Assembly (NCBI GenBank): GCA_003481775.1
Contig: QULU01000019.1
Location: forward strand, 20,123 to 84,122
Direction: 5' to 3'
Source: Clostridiaceae bacterium OM02-2AC
GTDB taxonomy: Bacteria > Bacillota_I > Bacilli_A > Erysipelotrichales > Erysipelotrichaceae
DNA: 64,000 nucleotides
Made by a program: the position numbers and the translations under genes. This document shows positions 22,019-31,733 of this stretch, piece after piece. The notes beneath the pieces are model-generated. The model had not been told where the DNA came from, searched no databases, and saw nothing but the letters and a program-made list of their open reading frames with translations. Every line of letters starts with the position of its first letter. The first letter of the stretch is position 1.

Positions 22019-22326
22019 CTGTTTTTTAGTAAATAACTATATTTTATTGTTAAAACTATTGTCAGCCCTTACTATTGATATAAATAATGGAAAATTATAT
22101 GTATGAAATTATATTTAAAGTTCTTTTTTGTACTTACTGCATTGTTATTGCATAAATTTCTTTGTTTCATTTAACATAAATTAACTGGAATTAGAAAAGT
22201 TCAATTATTTCTTTACTGAGTTTTATCTATAATTGTTTATTTAAGAATGTTATAATGGGTTAATAATATTAGCAATTTATAAAAGGAAAAAAATTAAGAT
22301 TATTACTATTTAAGGAGGAATATAAA

Positions 22327-22971
22327 ATGCCATTAGAGAAAGAAGTAAGAGAATCTGTTCAAAATTATTGCACTAAGGATTTACCTGGGGATTTAGAGTG
22401 GCACATAAAAAAATTTGATTTTATAGACAATGATAATGAACTGAAAGATCGTCTTGGCAGAGCATTTTATTCAGCAAGATACATGGCTAAACTTATGGAA
22501 GCTCTTTATGTCAGCGGTAATGAGTTACATCCTTTTGTTAAGTTTCAAATAATACAATATGCCTCTATTTATGAAGCGGTTATTACATATTTACTCTGGA
22601 ATAAATTTAAAGATGATTCAGAAGTAGTTGCACTTGGAACGCATAAAGCGTATAAGCCAGTTAGCGCTCTAGGAAAATTAGTGAATATGGAGTTCCAAAA
22701 TGAAAAAATTTATACTTGCGTCTATCGGGATGAAAAGACTAATAGAAATAGTATAGCATTTAGTGATAAGGTTGATTGCGGCGTCCGTATAGGCTTTATT
22801 AAAGTAGATTATGCAGAGGAAATAAAGTATATATATAAATTACGTAATCTTGCACATATTGAGGCAGAAGCAAAAAGTCAAATTGAAGTTGAGATTAGTA
22901 ATGCTAAACTTAGTTATTGGCGAATGCAACCATTTTTAGAAGATATCTCTTTGTTTTTAAGTAATACATAG
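22327..22971 (+). CDS. Hypothetical helical protein, possibly HEPN-like
   Basis: 214 residues, family not firmly recognised. Predicted mostly helical, with YIYKLRNLAHIEAEAKSQIE near the C-terminus; the RNLAH cluster resembles the Arg-Asn...His motif of HEPN ribonuclease folds, but the spacing is not canonical. AAGGAGG ribosome site, free-standing, with AT-rich codon use unlike guaA. Its position at the left end of an island carrying an ABC-3C system suggests a conflict-related role; this is inference. Confidence 0.65.
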   Translation: MPLEKEVRESVQNYCTKDLPGDLEWHIKKFDFIDNDNELKDRLGRAFYSARYMAKLMEALYVSGNELHPFVKFQIIQYASIYEAVITYLLWNKFKDDSEVVALGTHKAYKPVSALGKLVNMEFQNEKIYTCVYRDEKTNRNSIAFSDKVDCGVRIGFIKVDYAEEIKYIYKLRNLAHIEAEAKSQIEVEISNAKLSYWRMQPFLEDISLFLSNT

Positions 22972-23139
22972 AAAAAATTATTTGTTAAACAGTGATAAGT
23001 GATTTCGAATTGTTATAGAAAAGTTTATTTATCAAAATTGAATGTGTGATAATAGGAATTGAGATGACTAAATATTAAGGTATGATTTTAGTGTTTGTAG
23101 TTTTATTAGTTATAAAGGTAATAAAAAGGAACGATAAAA

Positions 23140-23613
23140 TTGATTATAAGAGAAGATATAAAAAAATATTTACATATCGACTCTATCTCGACATTTGATA
23201 AAAACAAAGGGTTTACACTTTAGAAAATGATGGAATAGACGAATTTTATAAAGTAATAGCAAATTTCAACGAAATAATATCTCATACATATATTAAAGAT
23301 CGGATTATGCTCTATGTTATTAATAATCATTTAATAATATTTGAATATAAATTTTCAGAAATAAAGAGGTTATATGATAATTCTGTAGAAAAAGAACTAA
23401 AAAAATATTCAGAATTATTTAGGAGATTTCTCCGACTGGTGCTTTCTGAAACACACTCAAGAGTTCCACCACCTATCGATTATTATTCGCTAATAAAAGA
23501 GTTTAACTCAATTAGTAAAACTTTCTTATATTAGACCAATCGATAAATCACAATTAGAGGAAACTCTTAACAATCTTGATGCATTTATTATATTAGTAGA
23601 TAATTCGTTATAG
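23140..23613 (+). pseudogene. Broken hypothetical gene (two frame changes)
   Basis: Three consecutive frames read as one protein: TTG at 23140 to a TAG at 23221 (LIIREDIKKYLHIDSISTFD), then from about 23223 to 23534 in another frame (ENDGIDEFYKVIANFNEI onward), then to 23613 in a third (PIDKSQLEETLNNLDAFIIL). A composite of about 155 residues. The family is not recognised. It is decayed like its neighbours. Confidence 0.6.
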
Positions 23614-23623
23614 TAGTATATAA

Positions 23624-24906
23624 ATGGCTACAACTTCCATATGGGCAGTTAAGACACGTTTAGATCATTTAGTGAAGTATGTATCCAATAAAGATAAAAC
23701 AACGCTCATGAAGTCTGTAATTGATTACACTACCAATGAAGAAAAGACTATGGAACAACAATTTGTATCCTGTATCAATTGTATGCAAAATGACCCGTAT
23801 ACTTCTATGGTAAATACAAAGACATTATTTCATGATGAAAAAGATATTTTATGTTATCACGGATATCAATCATTTATGGAGGGAGAAGTTACTCCTGAAC
23901 TAGCGCATGAAATAGGTGTCAAACTAGCAAATGAAATATGGGGTAATCGTTTTGAAGTAATTGTATCTACACACTTAAATACAGAGAACATACATAACCA
24001 CTTTCTTGTAAATGCAACTGCATGTATGGATGGAAAACGATATTGTAATACAAAACATGATCGCTATATGATGATGCATACATCAAATGAATTATGTCGC
24101 CAATATAATTTGACGGTCATAGATGAAAAAACACGGAATACAAAGAGTAGAGGGCAGTTTCGTAATGAGCAATCATTACGAGAGAAAATTAAAACCGATA
24201 TTGATGAAATTATAAGAACAAGTTTGACGGTCACCCAACTTTTCAACAGTTGGAATTTGAGGGCTATGATATTAAGATAACCAATAACAACGTATCATTG
24301 CGACATCCACAGCATAAGAAGTTCATACGTTTATCTTCACTTGGTGCAGATTACCATAGTGATGTAATAAAGAAGAGGTTACTGAAAAACGAAATGCACC
24401 CATCAGAGAAAAAAACGATATATGATACAAAAGGGGTTAATATACAAATTGTATTATCAAAAGTACAAGAGTAACTCCCTTACTGGCTTACAAAGATTAT
24501 ATTTGCATTATTAATATAAGTTAGGTATCATCCGAAAAGCAGTAATACAAAACCTCATTATTCTATGGAGTTGCGTCAAGCGATACGAAATCTTGATGAG
24601 ATGTCTAATCAAACTATTATATTATGCAAAAATAATATTGAAACACTAGAGCAGTTGCATCAATATCAAGCGTCTTTACTAGAACAACAAAGCACTCTTA
24701 TGAATAAACGACAGCATTGCTACTATAAAATAAGAAGATGTAAAAATAACGATGAAAGGAATAATCTAAAACTAGAAGCAAAAAGTCATACGCCGCGAAT
24801 TAGAATGTTGCGTAAAGAAAACAAATCATGTGATGGTATTGAAGAACGCTCCGTTATAATACAGAACATAGATTTTAGACAACTAGATCATCGAAGAAAC
24901 TGCTAA
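23624..24906 (+). pseudogene. Relaxase/mobilization protein, frameshifted
   Basis: The N-terminal 218 residues (23624-24280) are a relaxase domain: YTTNEEKTMEQQFVSCINC, then the metal-binding motif HLNTENIHNHFLVNA. The frame then breaks near 24250; the rest continues in another frame to 24474, has a stop, passes through LTGLQRLYLHY and YKLGIIRK, and shifts again into 24565-24906, which encodes the helical tail typical of mobilizable-element relaxases (ELRQAIRNLDEMSNQT, IETLEQLHQYQASL). At least two frameshifts and two stops, so it is inactive. Confidence 0.85.
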
Positions 24907-24917
24907 GAAGAAATAGC

Positions 24918-25247
24918 ATGAAAATAGAATATACTATAATAGGGGATTATGAATTTCCTAATCTAGTTGAAATATCAAAATATGGCAGAATGAAATAACG
25001 TTATTTGAAGGAGCATGATTATGGATTATATTTTAAATTACTAACGAATAGAGAATTGACAGAATATCTCTTAGACGTTGATAAGCATGCCTATGATTTA
25101 TATGATAAATTATTACTTGATTTCAAAAAGAAGAGAAATATAACTGAAGAGCTTAAAGTATCAAATTAAATGCGTTGGATACAGGAAATGATTAACATTG
25201 ATGCCTGTAAAGATGAAATAATACGTGATACATTTATTTGCAATTAA
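24918..25247 (+). pseudogene. tnpV: TnpV-like transposon protein with two in-frame stops
   Basis: Read through stops, 24918-25247 gives MKIEYTIIGDYEFPNLVEIS, then RYLKEHDYGLYFKLLTN, LLDVDKHAYDLYDKLL and MRWIQEMINIDACKDEIIRD, which follow the layout of TnpV proteins of Tn4451-type elements. Both interruptions are TAA codons, one before RYLKEH and one before MRWIQ. It begins 12 bases after the relaxase remnant, the usual order in such elements. Confidence 0.75.
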
Positions 25248-25264
25248 ACAACCTGTATACTAAA

Positions 25265-25291
25265 AAATGACTTGCAATTTGAAGTCATTTA
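25265..25291. terminator. Hairpin between converging tnpV and xre remnants
   Basis: AAATGACTT pairs with AAGTCATTT around GCAATTTG, with A/T-rich runs on both sides. A plausible bidirectional terminator. Confidence 0.6.
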
Positions 25292-25306
25292 CTATTTTGT
25301 CATGTT

Positions 25307-25507
25307 TTAATCTTTTGTAAAAGTAACGATATCTTGGATGTTGCAATCAAGTAATTTGCTAATATCGTGTAGAGTATTCAAAGTTACACTATTGCCTTTT
25401 CTAAATGCATCTAACGTACCAGTGCTAACGTGATGTTTGTTTATTAGTTCGTATTTGGATATCTTCTTTTCTTTAAGTGTATTCCATAATGGCTCATAAC
25501 TAATTAT
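25307..25507 (-). pseudogene. Small Xre/Cro-type HTH regulator of the mobile element, start lost or non-standard
   Basis: Minus-strand frame ending at 25307 encodes SYEPLWNTLKEKKISKYELI, a segment with THVSTGTLD-like HTH character (HHVSTGTLDAFRKGNSVTLN) and TLHDISKLLDCNIQDIVTF. This is the small regulator family common in mobilizable elements, usually about 65 residues and starting M-I-S-Y. Here no ATG is in frame: an ATG ATT lies a few bases upstream in another frame, suggesting a short indel. It may still start at ATA or ATT. Confidence 0.7.
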
Positions 25508-25747
25508 GCAATCATCTCTTTTCTACCTATATAAATTATAAGTGGAGATAAAATATTGAACATTGCCGAAACAATTAATTATAAAGAATATTTGAAAAAT
25601 CTAGAGCGAAGTATATATCTAATTCTATAGTAATTAGATATATTTTTTTTGCGCATGTTTTTGCCTCTGGTGGAAGCGATTTCAAAATTTTGGCTTTTGT
25701 GGTATTATATTAGTAAGATATTATCTTTGAAGGGAGAAGGAATTATA

Positions 25748-26704
25748 ATGGAGAGAGGTTTTAAATATTTAATAGATATACATGGGCAAGAAGGCGCAAG
25801 AAATGTTTTTGAAGAAATTTGTATTCAAATTTTTCAACATAAATATGGTCCTGAAGCAAAAGCGGTAAGATTAAGTCAAGGAGATGGAGGTATCGACGTA
25901 TTAGTGGGAGATTTACCGGCGCCTAGAATAATATATCAATGCAAGTTTTTTCCTGATGAAATAGGAAGTTCACAAAAAAAACAAATTACTGATTCTTTTG
26001 AAACTGCAACGAGAAATTATACACCTAGAAATTGGTATTTGTGTTTACCATTAACACTTGACAAGGAAGAGCTTCTTTGGTGGTCAAAGTGGAAAGCAGA
26101 ACGTGAAACTACGAATCTTAAGATTGAATTATGTGATGGAAGTTATCTGATACGAAAATTGAAAGATTACAAAATGTATTCACAAATATTTGATGACGAT
26201 ATAAGAAATGCTTTACAGAAAATACTAGAAGAAATGACTGCATTTAAAGAAGATGTTGCAAATGAAATTATTTATGGATATGATGATGCTGAAAATATCG
26301 TTGTTGTCTACCAAGATTATATTTTTGTCAAAATGCTGGAAAGTGCAAATATTAAAGATACAGATGCATGTATAATTGATTTTTACAATGCTGAAATCGC
26401 AATGTACACTGAACTAAGCAAGGATGCAGTTGAAGGATTAAGAATTTATAATAATTTAAAGAATAAAATTCATTCATTATGGCGAACACAGTATAGGATT
26501 ATCAATAACTCAAACGACGGGAATAATTTATTAGGAAACGTTTGTCAAAGAATAGAGGATCTGGATTCTACTATGCTTAAAACTTCAGGATACTCATTGC
26601 TCGCAAAAAATGGTATATTACATCAATTAGCAGATGAAAAAAAATTAGGTTGGATTGAGAACTATCTCATTAAATTATCTGAGTATATGGAGCAAAATTT
26701 ATGA
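25748..26704 (+). CDS. ABC-3C system effector with Mrr-like restriction endonuclease domain
   Basis: 318 residues from the ATG at 25748 (GGGAGAAGGA upstream). The N-terminal domain (residues 1-120) has the PD-(D/E)XK pattern: Glu in VFEEICIQIF, then GDGGIDVLVGD and YQCKFF, the D...QxK active site of Mrr-type nucleases. The remaining 200 residues are helical, as in the C-terminal domain shared by effectors of ABC-three-component systems. Its stop overlaps the next start (ATGA). Expected to cut DNA when the partner ABC ATPase detects an invader; intact here. Confidence 0.82.
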   Translation: MERGFKYLIDIHGQEGARNVFEEICIQIFQHKYGPEAKAVRLSQGDGGIDVLVGDLPAPRIIYQCKFFPDEIGSSQKKQITDSFETATRNYTPRNWYLCLPLTLDKEELLWWSKWKAERETTNLKIELCDGSYLIRKLKDYKMYSQIFDDDIRNALQKILEEMTAFKEDVANEIIYGYDDAENIVVVYQDYIFVKMLESANIKDTDACIIDFYNAEIAMYTELSKDAVEGLRIYNNLKNKIHSLWRTQYRIINNSNDGNNLLGNVCQRIEDLDSTMLKTSGYSLLAKNGILHQLADEKKLGWIENYLIKLSEYMEQNL

Positions 26705-27162
26705 AAGAAATAATAAGTAAAGTAAATTATAAAGAGTTTAACCTTACAATGTTAAGAATCATGGGCTTTCTAAATGTTTTAGGTAAGAATCATAAAAAAA
26801 ATACGAATAGAGATAGAATTTCCTTATATGATTTTTATTTAAAATTTCCTGAATTGCTGTCAAAAATTGAATATGAACAAGATTTTGATACAAAATATTC
26901 TTATTTTCATTGGATGCCTGACTATAATTTTTACTCAGCCATTCTTTCTAACTTGAAGTCTAGAAATTTAATTGAGGTCGATAAATCAGGTAATTTTTCA
27001 ATCACTCTTCTTGGTGAAAATTTCATAAGTAAACTTGAATTAAAGTATCTAGATAAAGTAAAAGAGAGTAGCAATTTTATTATATTAAATATATGCAAAA
27101 TGAGTAATAAATCAATAATCGAAGATATTAATTCTTTGATTATTGAAGAGAGGGGAATTTAA
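26701..27162 (+). CDS. ABC-3C system middle component
   Basis: 153 residues, helical, with a winged-helix-like C-terminal half (ILSNLKSRNLIEVDKSGNFS, ITLLGENFISKL). It sits between an effector and a zinc-hook ABC ATPase with ATGA coupling on one side and two bases on the other, which is the arrangement of the small middle component in ABC-three-component conflict systems. The middle component is thought to link ATPase and effector. Assignment rests mainly on position and size. Confidence 0.7.
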   Translation: MKEIISKVNYKEFNLTMLRIMGFLNVLGKNHKKNTNRDRISLYDFYLKFPELLSKIEYEQDFDTKYSYFHWMPDYNFYSAILSNLKSRNLIEVDKSGNFSITLLGENFISKLELKYLDKVKESSNFIILNICKMSNKSIIEDINSLIIEERGI

Positions 27163-27164
27163 TA

Positions 27165-29044
27165 ATGAAATTGTTTATAGAGGTATTTCGTCTAGTAGGT
27201 TTCAATAAAAATTATGAGATTAAATTTAGAAAAGGGTTAAATTTTATTTCAGGACCCACGTCAACAGGAAAGTCTACTATTCTTGAATTAATTGATTATG
27301 CTTTAGGCTCAGATTCTCATAAATCATATATAGAAGTACATCAAAAATGTAAAGATGTAGAAGTAGAGTTAATGTTAAATGGTACACTCTTCAAAATAAG
27401 GAGGAAATTATTCAATTTTAATCTTCCAATTGTTGTTGAAATATTCGATACAGAGAAAAATACTTTTGTACATAATGGTATATATTTTCAAGATTCTGAT
27501 GAAGGGCAAATGACACTATCTGATTTTTTATTATCAAAATAGGATTAGATGGTGTTATTATAACTAATCAAAAATTTAGTTTTCGAGATTTGTTTAAATA
27601 TTCTTATTTAAAGCAAACCAAAATTGATAATGAAGATATATATGATGCAGAGAATAATTATGTTTTAAATTATAAAAGAAAGGCTACCTTTGAAATAATT
27701 TTTGATATATATGATAAATTAATTAATGATCTAAAGGCACAATTGAAAGAAAAAAAAGATGAGTTAAGTAATGATAAAACAAAATATAACGGGATTTCTG
27801 AATTTTTAAAGAATGCCGGAATTAATGATTTTAGTGAATCTGAAAAAGTTAAATATAAAATAAATCAAGAAATCAGCGAGTTGAAAAATAGATTGTCTAT
27901 TATTAAAAATAAATCATTTGAAGATATAGATAATACACTTGTGAAAGAATTAAATAGTGTCATCGCCAAAGATAAATTAAATGTTTTAAAATTAGAAAAA
28001 CAGTTAAATGATCAAAATGACTATATCAATAAACTTATTTTACTCTCTAATCAATATGATAAAGAAATTGAAAAATTAGATGCTGCAATTATGGGTATAA
28101 ATTTAATAAACAAGTATGATTATTTATATTGTCCTAATTGTATGAAGCCTCTTTCAAAGCATACTAATACAGATTGTCAAATATGTGGGAAAACGATGGA
28201 CGAGGTTGTAGAAAATATTGCTTTATTAAGGGCAGAGCGAATAAGTAATGTTAAGAAAAGAAATGAAATTGATAAGCATATCAGAGAACAAGAGCTGAAA
28301 GAAGAAACTATAGAAAACGAAATCAAGAAATTAAGTCAAGTTTTATCAAAAAACAATCGAATATTAAGTGAATTGACTGAACAATTTATCAATCCGTATG
28401 TGGAAGAAATTGGTCTTATAAATTTGAAAATTGGAGAACATTATAAAGAATTGGATGAATTAAAGAAAAATTTGGATTTTATCAAAGAGTTAAATAGATT
28501 AACACTTCTTCTAGTCCAAAAACAAAAAGAAGTTGATGCTCTAGATACTAAAATTAAAACAAAAAAATCGTCAAGTGATAAAGATGAAGTGTTAATAGGG
28601 CTTTCTAGCACATTCAGTAATATCTTAAAGTCATTTAAATTTCCAAAATTAAGTGATTCATTCATAAACAAAAATAATTATTTACCTTACGTAAGAGGAA
28701 AGAAGTATAATGATATAGGAAGTTTAGGAGCAGTAACTTTGATAACGATGGCATATTATTTATCAATCTTACTAGAATCTAAGTCAGAGGATTTAAATCA
28801 TTTAAATTTATTGATGATTGATACCCCACGTAAGAATTTAGGATCTTCTTCAAAAGAAAAGGATTTTCAAGATGATGAAATATATCATGCTGTTATTCGG
28901 TATTTAATACAAGTATGTGAGGATAACGATGATGATTTGCAATTAATAATTGTTAATAATGGATATCCTGATTTTTTACCTAATGATAATCTGGTGGCTG
29001 AATTTTCTTCTAATGGAAAAGTTGGATTAATCGATGACATCTAA
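27165..29044 (+). pseudogene. ABC-3C system ATPase (zinc-hook, SMC-like) split by a single -1 frameshift
   Basis: Frame 1 (27165-27542) has the N-terminal ABC half with Walker A GPTSTGKST in FISGPTSTGKSTILELIDYA. It stops at TAG after LLSK; the -1 frame continues at once with KIGLDGVIITNQKFSFRDLF and runs to 29044. That part carries a long coiled coil broken by a zinc hook CPNCMKPL...CQICGKTM, then GSLGAVTLITMAYY and Walker B LLMIDTPRKNLG. One extra A in the run TCAAAATAG would restore a 626-residue protein. So: recent mutation, phase switch, sequencing error, or -1 frameshifting. Confidence 0.82.
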
Positions 29045-29059
29045 TTTTCTAAATCAATT

Positions 29060-29915
29060 ATGTTATTGATACTCTTTAAGAATATTTATGAAGAAGGTGA
29101 ATTAGTTCGTGAAGCAACTGTTGCAAATTTTGCAACAGTTCAAAATGAAGGAAACAGACAAGTAGAAAGAAATATAGAATATTACAATCTTGATGTAATT
29201 ATTTCGGTTGGTTATCGTGTGAAATCAAAACGAGGGGTACAATTTAGAATATGGGCAACAAACCTTATTAAAGAGTATTTGAAAAAAGGATTTGTGCTTG
29301 ATGACAAACGCTTAAAAGAATTAGGCGGTGGCGGAATACTTTAAAGAATTACTTGAAAGAATTCGAGATATTCGTGCGTCTAAAAAGGTGTTTTATAGAC
29401 AAATTCTTGAGATATATGCCACAAGTATTGATTATGATCCAACTGCTGAAGTATCTATTCAATTCTTTAAAAAAGTACAAAACAAAATTCACTATGCTAT
29501 TCATGGTGAAACTGCAGCTGAAGTTATTTATCATAGAGTAGATGCTGAAAAAGAATTTATGGGTTTAACTACTTTTTCTGGAAATCATCCAACATTAAAA
29601 GAAACGAAGATTGCAAAGAATTATTTAAATGAAAAAGAGTTAAAAGCAATGGGGCAACTTGTGTCAGGGTATCTTGAGTTTGCTGAAAGACAAGCAGAAC
29701 GAGAGCAAGTGATGACAATGGGAGATTGGGTAAAACACCTAGATAACATTTTAACAGTCACTGGAGAAGAATTATTAGTTGGTAATGGCTCGATTTCTCA
29801 TAAAAAAGCCATGGAGAAAGCTGAATTAGAATATAAGAAATATAACGCAAAACCATTAAGCGATGTTGAAAGAGATTATTTAGATGCGATTAAGGAATTA
29901 GAAAATTTGAAGTAG
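29060..29915 (+). pseudogene. rhuM: RhuM-family protein, N-terminally truncated and frameshifted
   Basis: 29060-29344 gives FKNIYEEGELVREATVANFA and YYNLDVIISVGYRVKSKRGV, both hallmarks of RhuM. About 50-60 N-terminal residues are missing, and the frame breaks at GGGG near 29330 (one extra base); the rest continues as AEYFKELLERIRDIRASKKV to 29915. RhuM proteins occur on pathogenicity islands and near restriction-modification genes; the function is unclear. It begins 15 bases after the ABC-3C ATPase, a junction that probably reflects a deletion. Confidence 0.85.
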
Positions 29916-29975
29916 AGGAGATTTTTATTATGATTAAAGAATTGTATTTAGGTATTGAATGGGCGAAATTTGTAT

Positions 29976-30240
29976 AATGAATTGCTACGTAGAGGGTATG
30001 GAGTTTATGTTGGAATTCTTTATAAAAAAGAAGTAGATTTTGCTGCAATCAAACAAAGTGAAAAATTTATATTCAAATTTCGACTATTAATGATGTGAAA
30101 ATTTTGAAAGGGAAATGAGCACGTTATTAAAAAATGATGACGCCTATTCTAAAATGGTTATAGCAAGGACAAGCCATGATGAATATCAATATGAGGGTAT
30201 TAGAAAAGTTGATATTTCTGATTGGTTACTGAATGATTAA
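29976..30240 (+). pseudogene. C-terminal remnant of an AAA ATPase with DUF4143
   Basis: Pieces in three frames read NELLRRGYGVYVGILYKKEV, IQISTINDVK, then MSTLLKNDDAYSKMVIARTS and EGIRKVDISDWLLND. This is the C-terminal DUF4143 nuclease-like part of a common bacterial/archaeal ATPase family. The ATPase domain is absent and there are at least two frame changes. It closes the AT-rich island. Confidence 0.65.
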
Positions 30241-30314
30241 GATAAAAATAGAAAGTTCCTAAATAACGGAAGCAGTCTTAATAATTAAGAAAGATTACAC
30301 AAAGAGGTACGCGT

Positions 30315-31144
30315 ATGATACAGAAAGAAAGTCTTACAGATATCAGGAGAGAAAGCATACTTATGCAGGGCGATGAGTATGCCTATATACTACCCAATGT
30401 ATCATTAAACGCCTATATCTCAAATTTTACAATATCCTTTCCAATGCATCCATGATATCCAATGCATATACGATAATGCCCCATGGCAGTGTGACGCTTG
30501 TAATATTTGAATACGGAACCTTATTGCACAGCTTTCTATTCGGACCGACAACAAAGCCAAAAAGAGTAGGAGATATCGCGAATAAATGTAAATGTATTTT
30601 CATAATAGAATTTCAACCAGCCGGATTCTTTCCCTTTACAGGGATACAACAACAGGATTTAAAAGATAAAATCATTCCTTTTATGCAACTCGATACAGTG
30701 TTGGATTGGAAATTGCGCTGTTGCTATCTTCACAGCAGTACAGCGAATGAATTGCTAATGAATGTGGAAGACCTCCTTCTGCATACTATACAATATCCAT
30801 ATTCCAAAGAACTCATGCTTGCCATGAGGTTAATCATTCAGTCAGAGGGCACCTTGCCTTCCCAGGAAGTTTCAGATCAGGTATACTACTCCCTGCGCCA
30901 TCTCAACCGGCTGTTTCAGCAGTTTGTTGGTACTAGTATAAAAGCTTTCTCCCGACTGGTACGTATAAATAAAGCAATTCGGCTTCTGAATCAAGAAGGC
31001 ACATCCACTGCGCTTGTATGCGATACACTGCAATATTATGATGTCTCTCATTTCGTGAAGGACTTCAGAAATGTCTGCGGCATCACGCCGCAGGAATACA
31101 AAGAAAATATGTCCGATTTTTACAGTGAAATCGCTAAATTTTAG
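30315..31144 (+). pseudogene. AraC-family regulator, frameshifted near the N-terminus
   Basis: The ATG at 30315 has AAAGAGGT upstream and encodes MIQKESLTDIRRESILMQGD and so on to NFTISFP, but meets TGA at 30453. The -1 frame continues from 30452 (MISNAYTIMPHGSVTLVIFE) to 31144 with a C-terminal AraC DNA-binding domain (SIKAFSRLVRINKAIRLLNQ, YDVSHFVKDFRNVCGITPQE). A 10-base direct repeat TCCAATGCAT (30440 and 30458) brackets the break. The 230-residue part may still be made. Composition returns to that of the core genome. Confidence 0.75.
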
Positions 31145-31190
31145 AGTATGATGAAGGGGGAGCATAAAAGCGAAAGAGAGGATATGAAGA

Positions 31191-31595
31191 ATGAAATTCA
31201 AGGAAACGACGATTCGTGTACTGGTACGGAAGAATTATGGAGAATGCTTTGATTTTTACACACAGAAGCTGGGACTGCATGTAGTTTGGGGAGACCGAAA
31301 TGGTCCCTATACTTCCTTTGCGGCAGATTCGCAGGAGGAGCCCTGCTTCGCTATCTTTTTAGGTGATGCCATGCCGATGTTTCAGGGATATGTGCAGCCG
31401 GATACAAATAAGCAGCCGGACACGGTAACTGCAGTCATACCTACAGATGATCTGAATCAGGATTACTGTCGTTTACAGGAAGCTGGTGTGGAATTTCTTG
31501 GAGAGCCGCAATTTATAGAAGCATGGGGCATGCGGTGTACTTACTTCAGAGACCCGGAAGGAAATCTATTTGAACTAAACGATGCCAGCGTGTAA
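31191..31595 (+). CDS. VOC (glyoxalase/bleomycin-resistance) family protein
   Basis: 134 residues with paired beta-alpha-beta-beta-beta modules: ETTIRVLVRKNYGECFDFYT...LGLHVVWGD and TVTAVIPTDDLNQDYCRLQE...YFRDPEGNLFELN. The closing DPEGNLFEL holds the usual metal-ligand Glu. The family covers dioxygenases, glyoxalases and drug-binding proteins; the substrate cannot be told. It follows the AraC gene by 46 bases and could be its target. Confidence 0.88.
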   Translation: MKFKETTIRVLVRKNYGECFDFYTQKLGLHVVWGDRNGPYTSFAADSQEEPCFAIFLGDAMPMFQGYVQPDTNKQPDTVTAVIPTDDLNQDYCRLQEAGVEFLGEPQFIEAWGMRCTYFRDPEGNLFELNDASV

Positions 31596-31733
31596 TGTGT
31601 CAGCTATACATAAGATAATCTAATCAAAGCTGCAAACCGAAACATATATGCAGGAAAACTTCAGTCTTTATGGAAGCTGCTAGTATGCATGTAAAAATTC
31701 AGGTAAAACAATATTTGAAAGTGAGGAAGCCGT

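Larger units (their letters stand above)
22019..30300. mobile_element. Decayed AT-rich genomic island downstream of guaA
   Basis: Composition drops abruptly to very AT-rich after the guaA terminator and returns near 30.3 kb. Contents: remnants of an integrative mobilizable element (relaxase, TnpV, small Xre regulator), defence-type cargo (possible HEPN-like protein, ABC-3C system) and broken RhuM and DUF4143 genes. The 3' end of guaA is a known insertion site for islands. I found no integrase and no clear flanking direct repeat, so the element looks immobile. Boundaries are approximate. Confidence 0.8.

Noticed and set aside
24918..25247. Alternative genetic code reading TAA as Gln to explain the tnpV stops
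   Set aside because: All neighbouring core genes end normally at TAA, and adjacent mobile genes also have frameshifts, so decay is the simpler explanation.
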